A DNA stretch of 64,000 nucleotides from Platycnemis pennipes (GCA_933228895.1 OW121854.1:91936609-92000608), one strand, 5' to 3'; shown: positions 45,500 through 55,957, counted from the first letter of the stretch. Numbers and translations: made by a program. The notes: a model not told the origin generated them from the sequence alone.

Positions 45500-46890
45500 C
45501 AGTACTCAAACCTGCGACCACAGATATAGCAGGCGAGATTCGACATTGGTTTTGGCCTCTTCTTTCTTGCTGCACACCAATACCTTAGTCTTCTCCTTAT
45601 TTATCTTCAGCTGACATCTGGCCATTGTCCTTTCAATGGTTTCTAGAATCTTGTTCAGATCCCTCTCTGTCTCTGTTATGAGAGCTATGTAATCAGCGAA
45701 TCGCAGCATGCTTATTTTTTCTCCGTGGATAGTGACTCCAAAAGACTTCTCTTTCATTTAATTGATGGGTCTCTCGATGTAAACATTAAAAATTACGGGA
45801 GACAGAGCACAGCCTTGCCTCACTCCTTCCTTTATTCTTGCCTCTTCACAGCTGGGTCCAGATTTAATCACAGCTACTTGATTTTTGTACAGACTGTGTA
45901 TAATTCTTCGGTCATTATAGGACACTCCAATTCCCTTCAGAATTCCAAGCATTGAATCCCAATCCACGTTGTCAAAAGCCTTCTCTAAATCCACAAATGC
46001 AATGAACGTTGGCTTGTTCTTCTCCATTCTCTTCTCTATGAGCAGCCTAAGGGCCAATATTGCTTCTCTGGTACCCTTACTTTTCCTAAATCCGAATTGA
46101 TCTTCATCCAGTAACTCCTCTGCTTTTCGCTCTGTTCTTATTAAGATGATCCTGGTCAGTATCTTCGATGCATGTGTCGTCAGGCTTATAGTCCTAAAAT
46201 TTTCGCATTTCTCCGCTCTCCTCCACGTGGGAATAGGAATGATGATGTTTTTCTCGAAGTCCCTTGCTTGTTCTCCTTATGCTCCTGCTTATTCTCCTGG
46301 TGAGTACATGTCGCAGATAGTTTTGTAAAGATGAGTTAATGTCTTCTCTCCTGCATTTTTAATTAGTTCTGCAGGAACATCGTCAATACCAGAAGCCTTA
46401 TTCATCCGAAGATCCCTTACTGCAGCGTTCGAATTAGGATTAGGAATTAGAATTATTGATGCTCCCATATCATCCTTTTCCACTTCGCATTCCTCTTCAA
46501 TAGCTTTTATGCTGACAATTTTTCCGTTCTATAACTCTTCCGGATATTCTTTCCATCTCTTCACTTTGTCCTCGTTTTCAATCAAAATTTCTCCATTCTT
46601 GTCTCTTATGGCATTGCATCTTGCGCTCCGTTCCTTGAAGTGGTTCCTCTTTATCTTGTAGGCAGCTTCAACGTTTTTAAGTGCAAGGTTGCTTTGTACA
46701 TCTTCGCATAGATTCTTTATCCACATCTCTCAAGCTTTCCTTGCTTTACGACTCATTTCGTTCCTTATTCTTTAGTAGCAAAGCTACCCTTCTTCAGTTT
46801 TCGCAATCTTGTACTTTCTTATTTCTTCAATAACGTCTAATTGTAAGACTTCCCCCGTGATCCACGGATTCTTCTTGGCAACTTCCCATG
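45500..46890 (-). pseudogene. RTE-like LINE RT region, stop codons but no frameshift
   Basis: A single minus-strand frame covers about 1.4 kb of the linker and RT domain. Motifs in order: NPWIT near the 5' edge, NKASGIDDVPAELIKNAG, QFGFRK, FVDLEKAFDNVDW (first catalytic Asp), RQGCALSPVIFNVYIER and LRFADYIALITETE. The catalytic FADD is FADY, one Asp replaced by Tyr. I count about seven in-frame stops (for example after RWKEYPEEL and after NVYIERPIN) yet no frameshift. It covers the part missing from the copy at 15005, overlapping it by about 110 residues. The APE endonuclease and the C-terminus are absent. Confidence 0.85.
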
Positions 46891-47357
46891 CTGATATGCA
46901 AGAAAATAATTAAATCTAAATTACCAATAGTTGCTAATAACCTTCAGTAATAATCACTAATCGCTACAATGTAGGAACTAAGTGAACGTACCAAGATCGT
47001 TTTTGTCCGGCACTGCGTTTTGTACGCGAATGCTGGAAAATAATTGGTGTTTCAAATAAAAAAAAAAGAAACTTGGTAAGGATTAATAGAGTGGGAACAG
47101 GCGAAGGGCAGTTCAAAGAGACGTCTATAATATATAGAACCCGCGTCCGAAGCAAAATGTCATCGCCGTTCGGTCCACGGGAATCGAGGTCATACGAGAG
47201 AGACTATTTGATTGATCGCGACGCTCACCAAATAAATTCGGCCCTGCGCTAGGTCACTAGGACCCCTTCAATAGGCCAGGCCATCAACACCCTTGGCCGT
47301 GCGCTGACGTCATATTTGCCGAATAAATCGAATCTTAAGTGAAGATGGTAGGAATCG
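46891..47357. other. no recognised features
   Basis: Includes a slightly GC-rich patch (47150-47330) without open frames or repeat relatives. Confidence 0.4.
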
Positions 47358-47895
47358 AATGGGGGCGTTTACTCGGAACCGAAATCGCAATTTTGTGCAC
47401 GAAATTGATAGATGGAAACGAAACAAGAAATTTGGTGAAAAAATTAATCTTCTAACCATAACCAGAAACCCATAAATCAAAAATTAAAATAAACAAAAGG
47501 TGACGCCCATCGAAAAAGCTGCTGTGATAACATTGACGTCAATTTTCATCCCGTACTTGACTGCTTTTAGGGGAGGGGAAGGGAGTGGAGGGGGATTCTC
47601 CGAAGGTCTGCTCCCACAGATGCTGACGCAACTGCTCCGATTGGCAGAGTCAGCTGTGTCCCCCCCTTTGCGATAAGGCAAGGAAGCTTCGCGGGCTCAG
47701 TTGTGATTGGACGAAGTCGATATACGTCAGAGGTTGCATCACACCCAATTTTCCGAAAGGGTTAAAAACATCAGTTTTTCGCCTCTTATAACTGGAGAAA
47801 TAAATGACGGATCAAAAAACGGAAAAATACGGGTCTTTTTATTTTACAAACTCTATCATATTCGGCAATAAAAAAATATGGTAAACGACCCCATT
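47358..47895. mobile_element. MITE family with AATGGGGKCGTTTAC ends, copy 1
   Basis: The left end AATGGGGGCGTTTAC and the right end GTAAACGACCCCATT are inverted. About 540 bp with no coding capacity. Relatives are at 49169-49709 and 54835-55372 (reverse). Contains TGACGTCA. Confidence 0.85.
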
Positions 47896-48417
47896 GGCCC
47901 AATACCGAGATCATGTGGCGGAAAAGGTTCAAATGCAGAGTTTGGCCAACCGGCGAGTAAACAGTGACAGTAACCTCCTGACCCTCGCCTGAACAACGAG
48001 AGCGAAACGAATTGACAGTACTTCAAAGTGATTGTCACGCTTCAGGCGTGAGTGTCAACGAGATAAAATGCCTTTCGGAGAGCGTACCAATTTTTTTTTC
48101 CTTCTGCGGCAAAGCTCCGGGTCCCACTGACCTCTGAAATGACTTCAATCTACTGGGCAAAACATCCATGCCGAGTCCTGTTGTTGAGGCGGACACATAA
48201 ACAAACGAATTCGAAGGAAGCGTGAATTCGAAACTGTGACATCGAGAAGGACATCTTCAATGTAATCCAGATTGTGTGAAAACCCATATTTTTTTACGGT
48301 TTTTAGCATTTGAATACTTTTTTTTCGCATTAAAACGTTGATTTGCCGTTAATGATTAACATTTCTTTCTGAATGTAAGCAGTTATTAGTTCGGGGTGAC
48401 AACTAGTTGACCATGAC
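47896..48417. other. no recognised features
   Basis: Short frames of about 60 codons only. Confidence 0.4.
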
Positions 48418-48834
48418 CAGTGGTACACCCAGAAATATTTTATGGGGGGGGCCGCCATCTGCCCCATCTTTTGCAAAGTGTAACCAACATGTTATTTATT
48501 CAGTATATTTTGAATGATATGTAGTATGAAGAGTAGGCCGTATTATTTATTACATGTATGCATTCTATAAGTAGCCATATGAGATTTACAGATAAAAATA
48601 GTCATAAACTTTTAGGCCTATGCTTTTTGGTATGTGTCACACCACAGATGAAAGAGCCTTTCTTTTATCTTTGATCTAGTCATACTCAAGTAAAATGATG
48701 AAAGGAGTTTTTCCTATTTTTCCAATTGCTGCTATCATGTGACGGTAACTTGTCAATTAAAGATTAATTTTGGCTTTGTAGAGAACTAAGGGGGGGCCAG
48801 GGCTCCTTCGGGCCTACCCGTGGGTGCGCCACTG
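48418..48834. mobile_element. MITE with CAGTGG ends and exact 8-bp target duplication
   Basis: Starts CAGTGGTACACCCA and ends TGGGTGCGCCACTG, an inverted pair of 14 bp with two differences. ACCATGAC flanks both sides exactly (48410-48417, 48835-48842). An 8-bp duplication and CA...TG ends suggest hAT or a related superfamily. No transposase frame. Confidence 0.88.
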
Positions 48835-49168
48835 ACCATGACTGACCACTGAAATGAAGTTTGTTTTCAATCATCATTGACCTAAGATGATTATTTATCA
48901 GGGATATTTTCCTGAACGATTTATCTCCTTAATTGGTTAAAACTTTCGCGGTCCATGTCATCTGAGTGATGTGCTTTTTTGGGGATTTCTCCGCGAATTC
49001 GTGGTTGTCTACCAACGTTTTCCCTCCGCTGCTGTAGGCCTCTTCATGGTAATGGTGTCTCAGCGAATCTCGCGGGTATTTATATGGGTTTGGGTAGGTG
49101 CGGTGAAGGGTGGGAGGGGGTGGGGTTATTATTCTCGAACATTCCGGATTTGAAAACAGGAAGCCATG

Positions 49169-49709
49169 AATGGGGGCGTTTACTCGGAACCGAAATAGCA
49201 ATTTTTTGCACGAAATTGTTAGGTGGAAACGAAAAAAGAATTTTAGTGAAAAAAATAATTTTCTAACCACAACAATTCACTCATAAATCAAAAATTAAAA
49301 TAAGCAAAAGGTGACGCCCACCGAAAAAGCTGCTGTGATAACATTGACGTCATTTTCCTCCCGTACTTGACTGCTCTTATGGGAAGGGAAGGGAGTGGAG
49401 GGGGATTCTCGGAAGGTCTGTTCGCACAGATCCTGTCGCAATCGCTCCTATTGGGAGAGCCAGCTGTGTCCCCCCCCCCCCATTGCGATAAGGCGAAATA
49501 GCTTCTTGGACTCAGTTGTGACTGGACGAAGTCGATATACGTCAGAGGTTGCACCACACCCACTTTTCCGAAAGGGTTAAATACATCAGTATTTCGCCGC
49601 TTATAACTCGAGAAATAATTGACGAATCAGAAAACGAAAAAATAAGGGTCTTTTTATTTTACAAACTCTATCATATTCGGCAATAAAAAATTTGGTGAAG
49701 GACCCCATT
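49169..49709. mobile_element. MITE family with AATGGGGKCGTTTAC ends, copy 2
   Basis: Same ends as copy 1. Because the PLE repeat it entered exists uninterrupted at about 50050, the original site can be read (GCCATGAATTACT). That fits either a 2-bp AT duplication with GGGG/CCCC ends or no duplication. A run of C at 49472-49481 lies inside. Confidence 0.85.
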
Positions 49710-49759
49710 ACTTATTCTCTGCCCTTGGTCCCTGTTACAACTGTTAAGAACGCGATAAA

Positions 49760-50143
49760 TTGGAAACAGAGGGGGTCTACGAAATTAAATGCCAAGCTTG
49801 CCATAAAGTATATATCGGTGAGACAACACCATCAAAACCAGGTGTAAGGAACATCTCGCTGCCATTAGGCTCCAGAACTCCCAACGCTCAGCAGTCGCCG
49901 AACACGTTCCTTAATGGGCACACGATAGATATCCCCCGCGTGAAGATTTTATCCAGAGACAAACATTTCCGAACTCGCGTCATTCGAGAGGGGATAGAGA
50001 TTCAGAAAAACAAGAACAATTTTAATAGCGACCAAGGGCAGACAATGAGTAATTCATGGCTTCCTGTATTCAAATCCGGAATGTTCGAGAACAATAACCC
50101 CACCCCCTCCCTCCCTTCACCCCACCTACCCACACCCATATAA
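49760..50143 (+). pseudogene. GIY-YIG endonuclease domain of a Penelope-like element
   Basis: The 127-codon frame starts METEGVYEIKC and has VYIGET, which are the GIY and YIG halves of the nuclease motif. Later come NGHTIDIPRVKIL, VIREGIEIQKNKNNFN (with the conserved Glu) and NSWLPVF at the end. Between about 49850 and 49915 the frame does not match the family. Another frame there encodes a KEHLAAIRLQNS stretch, which would carry the conserved Arg and His region, so two compensating frameshifts keep the frame open while replacing about 25 residues. The protein is therefore not functional as written. The natural start lies upstream in the lost RT part. Confidence 0.8.
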
Positions 50144-50174
50144 ATACCCGCGAGATTCGCTGAGACACCATTAC

Positions 50175-50228
50175 CATGAAGTGGCCTCCAGCAGCGGAGG
50201 GGAAACGTTGGTGGACAACCACGTATTC
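50175..50228 (+). ncRNA. hammerhead-like motif in PLE right terminus
   Basis: ATGAAGT (ATGAAGA in the inverted copy at about 48995-49060), a CCTCC...GGAGG stem, then GGAAACGTT. The core is less like the consensus than at 45074, but the order is the same and this copy is physically linked to a PLE endonuclease. Confidence 0.4.
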
Positions 50229-50265
50229 GCCGAGAAATCCCCAAAAAAACACATCACGCTTTATC

Positions 50266-51733
50266 TCCTGTTGCCTCCAATACAGCTAACAGCCTTTAAC
50301 TAATAAAAAACTGAGGTAGGAGGTTTTCTAAGCCTTTTTATAAATATCATTCAATAAATATACGAATGAGCTTGGGTCCTTGTTTTCATCACCTCGTATT
50401 ATTGCATCCTTGATAAGCTCATATGTATGCTATTTTATTAGCAGTATATTTTGCGATGTAGTGACTTTTTTGTTTTTCTTTGGCCTCCTAAAAGTGGGGG
50501 TTTGGGGATGCAGGGGCAGCCCCCTCATCTCCCTGGGAGGTCCTGTTCTTAATCGGATAAAATTCATACTGAAACGAAGTAGGCACAAATGAGTCTGTGC
50601 AGCATAAATTGGCGAGATACGTACAGGGTCGTTTTGATAGTCACATCAATGACATGCCTTTTTTTACAATGACCACAGTGGATTCGCTGCTTTAGAATAC
50701 AAACGTAATATCGCAGGAAAAGAGAAGGGAAAAAAAGATCAGAATTTCATTCTTCTTCGGATAGAATTTAAATGGGAATACAAGTCCAAAAGGATCAGAT
50801 GATTAAAGTACATAAAATACCTCTAAACTGTAGGACATAGGTAAAATGACCTTTATCGTTCGCATGGACTCCTCTAACTCATGCTAACGATACCCATTCT
50901 AAATTTGTTTTAATATTAAATCATAAATAGCGAAGTGGGCCTATATTTAATCAGATTAGGAAAGTCTCGGGCGTTAGTCGGCGGAATCTTCCGTTTTCAG
51001 GATGTTTGGTGAAGGAATATTCTGTAATGTCCACGTAAGGAAGGAGAAAACAAAATTGTTTATGGAAATTCTAGCGAGGTTTTTTCGAAAAGCATCTAGA
51101 GAATCTAAACTTATTGCAGGATAAAATTATGGGTTAGGAAAAAAGTGTAATTTTTAATACTGTGGAGACGTTTAAATGAATGTATGTAGGGTAGGCTGGG
51201 TACGGTTGTGACAATTTTCATTTGATCACCCGTAGTTTTGTATATATGCTACTAAGCTGAACGAAAAGTGATCTTAATGTAATGTGTACATTGGTCTACG
51301 TATAAATATTAAAATTGTATCCCTAAACAAAATGGTTAGCTCATAGGAGCAAGATAGAAAAAAAAGTAAAGTGTAACAACCGACCACATCCCAGGGGCGG
51401 TTGTGACAGTACTTGGGGTCGGTAGTGACAGGGTCAAAAATATTCTAAAATGGTCTGAAATCACTTTAATTGCAAGCAATATCAAACATAATACAACACA
51501 ATCTTCTTGCTGAAAAAATTACAACTTTGTAACAAAAGAAATAAAATCTGGGAACACTTCAATCACTTACAACTAATAAGGCACCAGAGCATCTATACTT
51601 ATTATGTCAGTCTTCACTTATACTCTATAGTTATAATAACGGTAGACAGGTAGACAGTGCAAAACACCCAAGATAAGACAGGAAGTACCCTGCACTCATG
51701 TATAGGTATTAGTCAACATTTTGAGGGAATTGG
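50266..51733. other. AT-rich stretch, no recognised features
   Basis: Around 51190-51430 the phrase GGTTGTGACA recurs with small changes. No open frame above 70 codons. Confidence 0.4.
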
Positions 51734-52030
51734 CACTGTAAAAAGTTGATCTGATTTTCAGTGCGATCTGAATTTAAGCGCTGTCTGGTTGTAAGGCAGG
51801 AACACGGATTTAAGGTACGGAAGAGGCAGGAACATGGATGGTTGGTACAGGAGCAGTTGAGCAGGAAGCAGAGGAAGCAGGATTCTGGATGGTCTGATTT
51901 TCAGCCGTTCACCTGCCTTATTTTTAGACAAGATATTACTGCTGAAATTCAACATACCCTGTCTTAAAATTGTTGCATCTGAAATTCAGATCGCTTTTGT
52001 ACCTTAAAATCAGATCTACTTTTTACAGTG
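51734..52030. mobile_element. MITE with CACTGTAAAAAGT ends
   Basis: CACTGTAAAAAGTTGATCTG at the left and the reverse complement of CACTGTAAAAAGTAGATCTG at the right form TIRs of about 25 bp. Length 297 bp, no coding capacity. GAACACGGATTTAAGGTACG-like units repeat inside. The flanks show no clear duplication, so the superfamily stays open. Confidence 0.75.
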
Positions 52031-52620
52031 GGAGAAAGCCTACGGTCACGTGGTTAACTTAAGTAAGTTGCACAAGTGTCCCGTTTTATGGAAACGGGTA
52101 TTGGCGGGAATAATCGTTCACGCCACAGAAAAACTCTTAAGGTGATATTTCACCATGCTATTACAAATAACCTGGGTAGGCAAACACTAATGCCTGAAAA
52201 CAAAAATTCCTATTCAATTCCCCCTCGCTAGACACGCGGTTGATCTCATTACAATAACACTCAAAGGAAGGTTATGTTTGTGGCTTGTTCCATTTATGCA
52301 TAAAGCATGTACCAATTTAAATGGTAATTATATTTTTTATTGCAGAGCAGAATTATCGTGATCATACGATTAGGAGCAACTAAAAGACCATGCAATTTCA
52401 ATACTTAGTATAACAACCTCTTCGAATAAAGACGAAGTGGAGTTAGAGGGACGGATGAAGTTGTAAATAGTATGGATTGGCCCAGATGATTAGGAAATAT
52501 TCCATTTGATTTAATCGTGAGCTTAGAATTAAACCTATCAGATAACCAGGTCTCAGAATTATCTGGAGGGTCACGGTGTGCCAATGCATTTTTTTCCGGG
52601 TGAGGAATGAAAAGCATTAG
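52031..52620. other. no recognised features
   Basis: A 109-codon minus frame (52405-52734) without a domain overlaps the PLE-like remnant that follows. Confidence 0.35.
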
Positions 52621-52621
52621 C

Positions 52622-52670
52622 ATTGAACCTTGATCATGACACTTGGTTGTCGAAACCGTGGTAGGGTTTA
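52622..52670 (+). ncRNA. hammerhead-like motif, decayed
   Basis: TTGATCA, one T, stem GACA...TGTC, GAAA, then CCGTGGT. Two changes in CTGANGA make activity unlikely. Confidence 0.35.
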
Positions 52671-53043
52671 TATATCGTGTGAAAATATACCTGTTCCTTT
52701 TTGGTTGCTCTTCATGGATACAAATAATTTTCACGCAAAAAAACGCCTTTTATCATTAATTATGGTTTTTATTCCCCATACTCCCAAGCTACCGCTAAAT
52801 ATTCCATTTAGATCCGTGATATATGTCTCTTCCTTCGTTTTGTTTTACTTAGTTTGGTAAACTTCCGCCTCAATCCTCGAGATTTCAATCATATGTACAG
52901 ATATGTCGATCTTTGTAAGACTGCATGATGAGAAGCAATGCCAGCGATCGCAATAACATTGTCGAATATGCCTCTAAGACGACTAATACGAGGGTAACAT
53001 AAAGAAAGCACGAGAAAAATGAGTCTAGGTTGATGGGGAGAGA

Positions 53044-53494
53044 CAGACACGTAGCCAGAAATTTGCTTCGGGGGGAGGGGGGCTAAAGCCTAATGAAGCG
53101 TAACTTGAAACAAATCAGCCTTTTCCGTTAGGTGCCGACATGTTACAAATCTCTTCCCTCAATTTTCAGTTCTTGGTATTTACTTTTACATAGCTCATTC
53201 CTACCTCTTCTAACTGGTAAAGTTCGCTTATTACCTTTATATTAAGCAGTTAATGTGATCGACCCCGGAACAGAAGTTCGACCCATACAACCATCTCAGA
53301 TTGAAAAGAACAATTATGAACCACACGCATGCATTAAACTAGTGATCACGTTTCAAGACACTTAGCAATTGAATTATACGCAGTGCAATCCAAATTACCA
53401 TGCCCAGTTAAAATCAGAACATAAAAATTATTGGGAAAAAATTAAAATTTCGTAGGGGGCTGGAGCCCCAGAAACCCCCCTGGCAACGTGCCTG
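53044..53494. mobile_element. hAT-like MITE (CAGGCACGTA family), full length
   Basis: CAGACACGTAGCCAG at the left and CTGGCAACGTGCCTG at the right. The body is collinear with 29752-30516 without the SINE. Its right flank TGGCTGGG is one mismatch from the reverse complement of CCCTGCCA, the target of the copy at 60363. Its left flank does not match. Confidence 0.85.
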
Positions 53495-54088
53495 TGGCTG
53501 GGGGTGAATTCACACCGAACATGAATAATCCTTTTCATGCATGTCAAGCATTGCATGACATGCAAGAAAAGGATTAGTAGCTATACTGTTCACAGTATCA
53601 GGCATCACGTAGTGGAAGTGAGACATATTAGATGAGTAAAAAAAACTTTAGAACTTTCCCACAATGTATTTAAAAATATAAAATAAAGGGTGTACACCTG
53701 ATGATGGCTTAGTAAGCCGAAACACGTGTTATGTAATTTTATATTTCTAAATACATTGCGGAAAAGTGCTAAAGTTTTTTTACACATCTAATTAGTAGCT
53801 ATATTCTAGTCCAAACTTCACGATTCAATAAAAGGTAAGAATACCAAAGCAAGCATGCAAAATCATGATTTTAGTTGCGTTACCTTAAAATCCTTATACC
53901 AACTTGCAACTACCTACTCTATGCATTGATACACTTGTATTTATACCATTAGATGTATTTATATCTATTCACCTAATTTATATCTATATACCTAATCGTT
54001 CGGGAAAAGAAGGCCATTTTGAATCTGTAGGTTTTGCAATCAATTTATCTAATGTCATGGTCATGGTCCATTCTACCATATTTAGTTG
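53495..54088 (-). mobile_element. CR1-like LINE 3' part, minus copy, interrupted
   Basis: Minus-sense LINE 3' UTR and coding end (the block for RTDRFKMSFF lies near 54010-54040). The UTR has the unusual palindromic CATGCAATGCTTG stretch shared only with the copy at 59819. A 205-bp unit is inserted at 53586-53790. Confidence 0.8.
53573..53803 (+). mobile_element. 205-bp hairpin unit with hammerhead-like loop and 13-bp TSD
   Basis: ATTAGTAGCTATA at 53573-53585 and 53791-53803 encloses the unit. Arms at about 53624-53685 and 53733-53790 are inverted (ACTTTAGAACTTTCC against GGAAAAGTGCTAAAGT). The centre reads CTGATGA, T, stem GGCTT...AAGCC, GAAA, palindrome ACACGTGT, T. There is no coding sequence. 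Best read as a minimal PLE-type unit mobilised by another element's machinery. Confidence 0.78.
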
Positions 54089-54125
54089 AAGTCCCAGAAG
54101 CCCCCACCCCCTGGCTATGTGCCTG
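54089..54125. repeat. terminal scrap of the CAGGCACGTA MITE family
   Basis: AGTCCCAGAAGCCCCCACCC and CTGGCTATGTGCCTG match the right end of the family. Confidence 0.6.
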
Positions 54126-54171
54126 TGGAGAGAGACAGAGAACGCGAGCGAGAAGGAAAGTGAGTACTCAC

Positions 54172-54420
54172 CGCTCCTGTTCGGGGTGTCCGAGGCCCGA
54201 GGAACTGGGGCAAAGGTCCCCCCGTCGACGCCCCCGGGATATCACGGTCGATACGGGCCCGGCCAGGGAATGGTGATGATTGGAAGATCGTAGCTCTCTC
54301 TCTCTGTCCCACTTGGTGTCGCTCAAGTCGTCCGGAAGTGGGGGGATGGCGGCGATGGTGGGTGTCGGGCATTCATTCACGGGGTCCGCAGAGGCGAAGG
54401 GCAAATTCGCGAACGTGATC
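54172..54420 (-). CDS. candidate internal exon of a host gene
   Basis: On the minus strand a long CT-rich tract ends in GCGGCAG directly before 54420, a strong acceptor. At the other end GAGCG is followed by GTGAGT at 54171, a strong donor. The 249 nt between them have one fully open frame, with one base before the first codon and two after the last, so both introns would be phase 2 and the exon symmetrical. The peptide includes PTPTIAAIPPLPDDLSDTKW and SSNHHHSLAGPVSTVISR, looks non-repetitive and is not from an element I know. The segment is GC-rich, unlike its neighbours. I do not recognise the protein. Confidence 0.5.
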
Positions 54421-54607
54421 CTGCCGCAAACGAGAGAAAGAGAGAGAGGGAGATGAGAGGTGGTGGGCTGGAGTCCGGACCTCGGGCGTGCGAATACCTC
54501 TCTCGCCGTGATGCCCTCATGACAAAAATTTATCAGAACATGAAAATGAAGTTGTACAAATTGGATTCATACGGAATAATGAAACAAACTGATATTAAAT
54601 TGACATA

Positions 54608-55557
54608 CAGTAAACTCCCGATTTTCCGTGCTAATGGCTGGCAAAGGGCGCACGGATAATCGGGAAAAACGGATAATCCGCTGTTCGGTTCTTTCCGGAT
54701 TCATTTCTCTACCTTGTGCCGCCAAAATGAATTAACTCCCTCAGAAAATAACACAATCTGCCAATGAAAAGGTCGTCGCTGAGCACAATAGCATTTTATG
54801 ACAAATAATAATCCAGTAGAGCTGTCCCGGCCGCAATGGGGTCGTTTACCATATTTATTTTATTGCCGAATCAGATAGAGTTTGTAGAATAAAAAAACTT
54901 GTATTTTTCCATTTTTGATCCGGTAGTTATTTCTCGAGTTATAATCGGCCAAAAACTGATGTTTTTAACCCTTTCGGAAAAGTGGGCGTGGTGCAACCCC
55001 TTACGTCATCGACTTCGTCCAATCACAACTGAGCCCGCGAAGCTAGTTCACTTCATCGCAATGCGGAGTACACAGCTGACTCTGCCAATAGGAGCAGTTG
55101 CGACAGCATCTGTGCGAGAAGACCTTCCGAGAACCCCCCTCCACTCCCTTCCCTTCCTCGAAAAGTAGTCAAGGACGGGAGGAAAATGACGTCAATGTTA
55201 TCAAAGCAGCATTTTCGGTGGGCGTCACCTTTTGCTTATTTTAATTTTAAATTTATGACTGAATACTTGTGGTTAGAAGAATAATTTTTTCACTAAAATC
55301 CTTTTTTTGGTTTCCATCTAACGATTTCGTGTTCAAAATTGCGATTTCGTTTCCGAGTAAACTCCCCCATTAAATGCTCGCAAGCCTAGGATGGCGGCAT
55401 CGGACATCGGACAAAACATCGGACCAGTCGGTAAGGCCGAATTGAAAGTCACGATAACAAAAGTTTACTTACCACTGCCGATACACTAAACATATTGGAG
55501 GGGCACGGATAATCCGCAGCCCGGATAACGCGCGCACGGATAATCGGGAGTTTACCG
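54608..55557. mobile_element. pogo/Tc1-like non-autonomous element with TA duplication
   Basis: CAGTAAACTCCCGATT...CCGTGC at the left and GCACGGATAATCGGGAGTTTACCG at the right differ at two of 24 positions when inverted. TA flanks both ends (54606-54607, 55558-55559). ATAATCCG recurs near both ends. A MITE is nested at 54835-55372. No transposase is present. Confidence 0.82.
54835..55372 (-). mobile_element. MITE family with AATGGGGKCGTTTAC ends, copy 3
   Basis: Reverse-oriented relative of the elements at 47358 and 49169, nested in the pogo-like element. Confidence 0.85.
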
Positions 55558-55628
55558 TAGAGAACTTTTAACGATTTAAGCATGTCAGCATGAAATAACA
55601 ATATGTATACCACACGTTTTTGATATTT

Positions 55629-55957
55629 GTTGAAGAATGACGAAGATAAAATGGATCGATCGAGTAGCAAACGAAAAAGTTCTGAGAATAGTGAGAGAAA
55701 ATAGATGTCTACTGAAAACACTAAAAAGAAGACGGGACAACTTAATAGGCCACATCTTTAGACACAATGGCATAAGTAGACAATCTTCGAGGGAAAAGTG
55801 AACGGGAAGAATGGAAAAGGCAGGCCTCGTATGAGATATATGGAGCAAGTTGTGAAGGATGTAAAAGAGGAAAATTACGATGAAGAGGTTGGCCGATAGA
55901 AGAATCGAGTGGCTGCGTCAAACCAATCCTAGGAATGTTGACCGATGATGATGACAT
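55629..55957 (+). pseudogene. RTE-like LINE 3' end with 13-bp target duplication
   Basis: Begins in the block for MMKIKWIDRV and ends CCAATCCTAGGAATGTTGAC plus GATGATGATGA. GTTTTTGATAYTT flanks it at 55616-55628 and 55958-55970 with one mismatch. Small deletions break the frame. Confidence 0.8.

Larger units (their letters stand above)
48965..50265 (+). mobile_element. Penelope-like element remnant with inverted terminal repeats
   Basis: Right part (49745-50265): endonuclease coding region and a terminal repeat. Left part (48965-49168, continuing at 49710-49745): an inverted copy of the terminal repeat, including the reverse complement of the coding end (NSWLPVF). A MITE (49169-49709) sits inside the left repeat. 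Inverted partial repeats around the body are characteristic of PLEs. The RT domain is absent. Confidence 0.82.
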
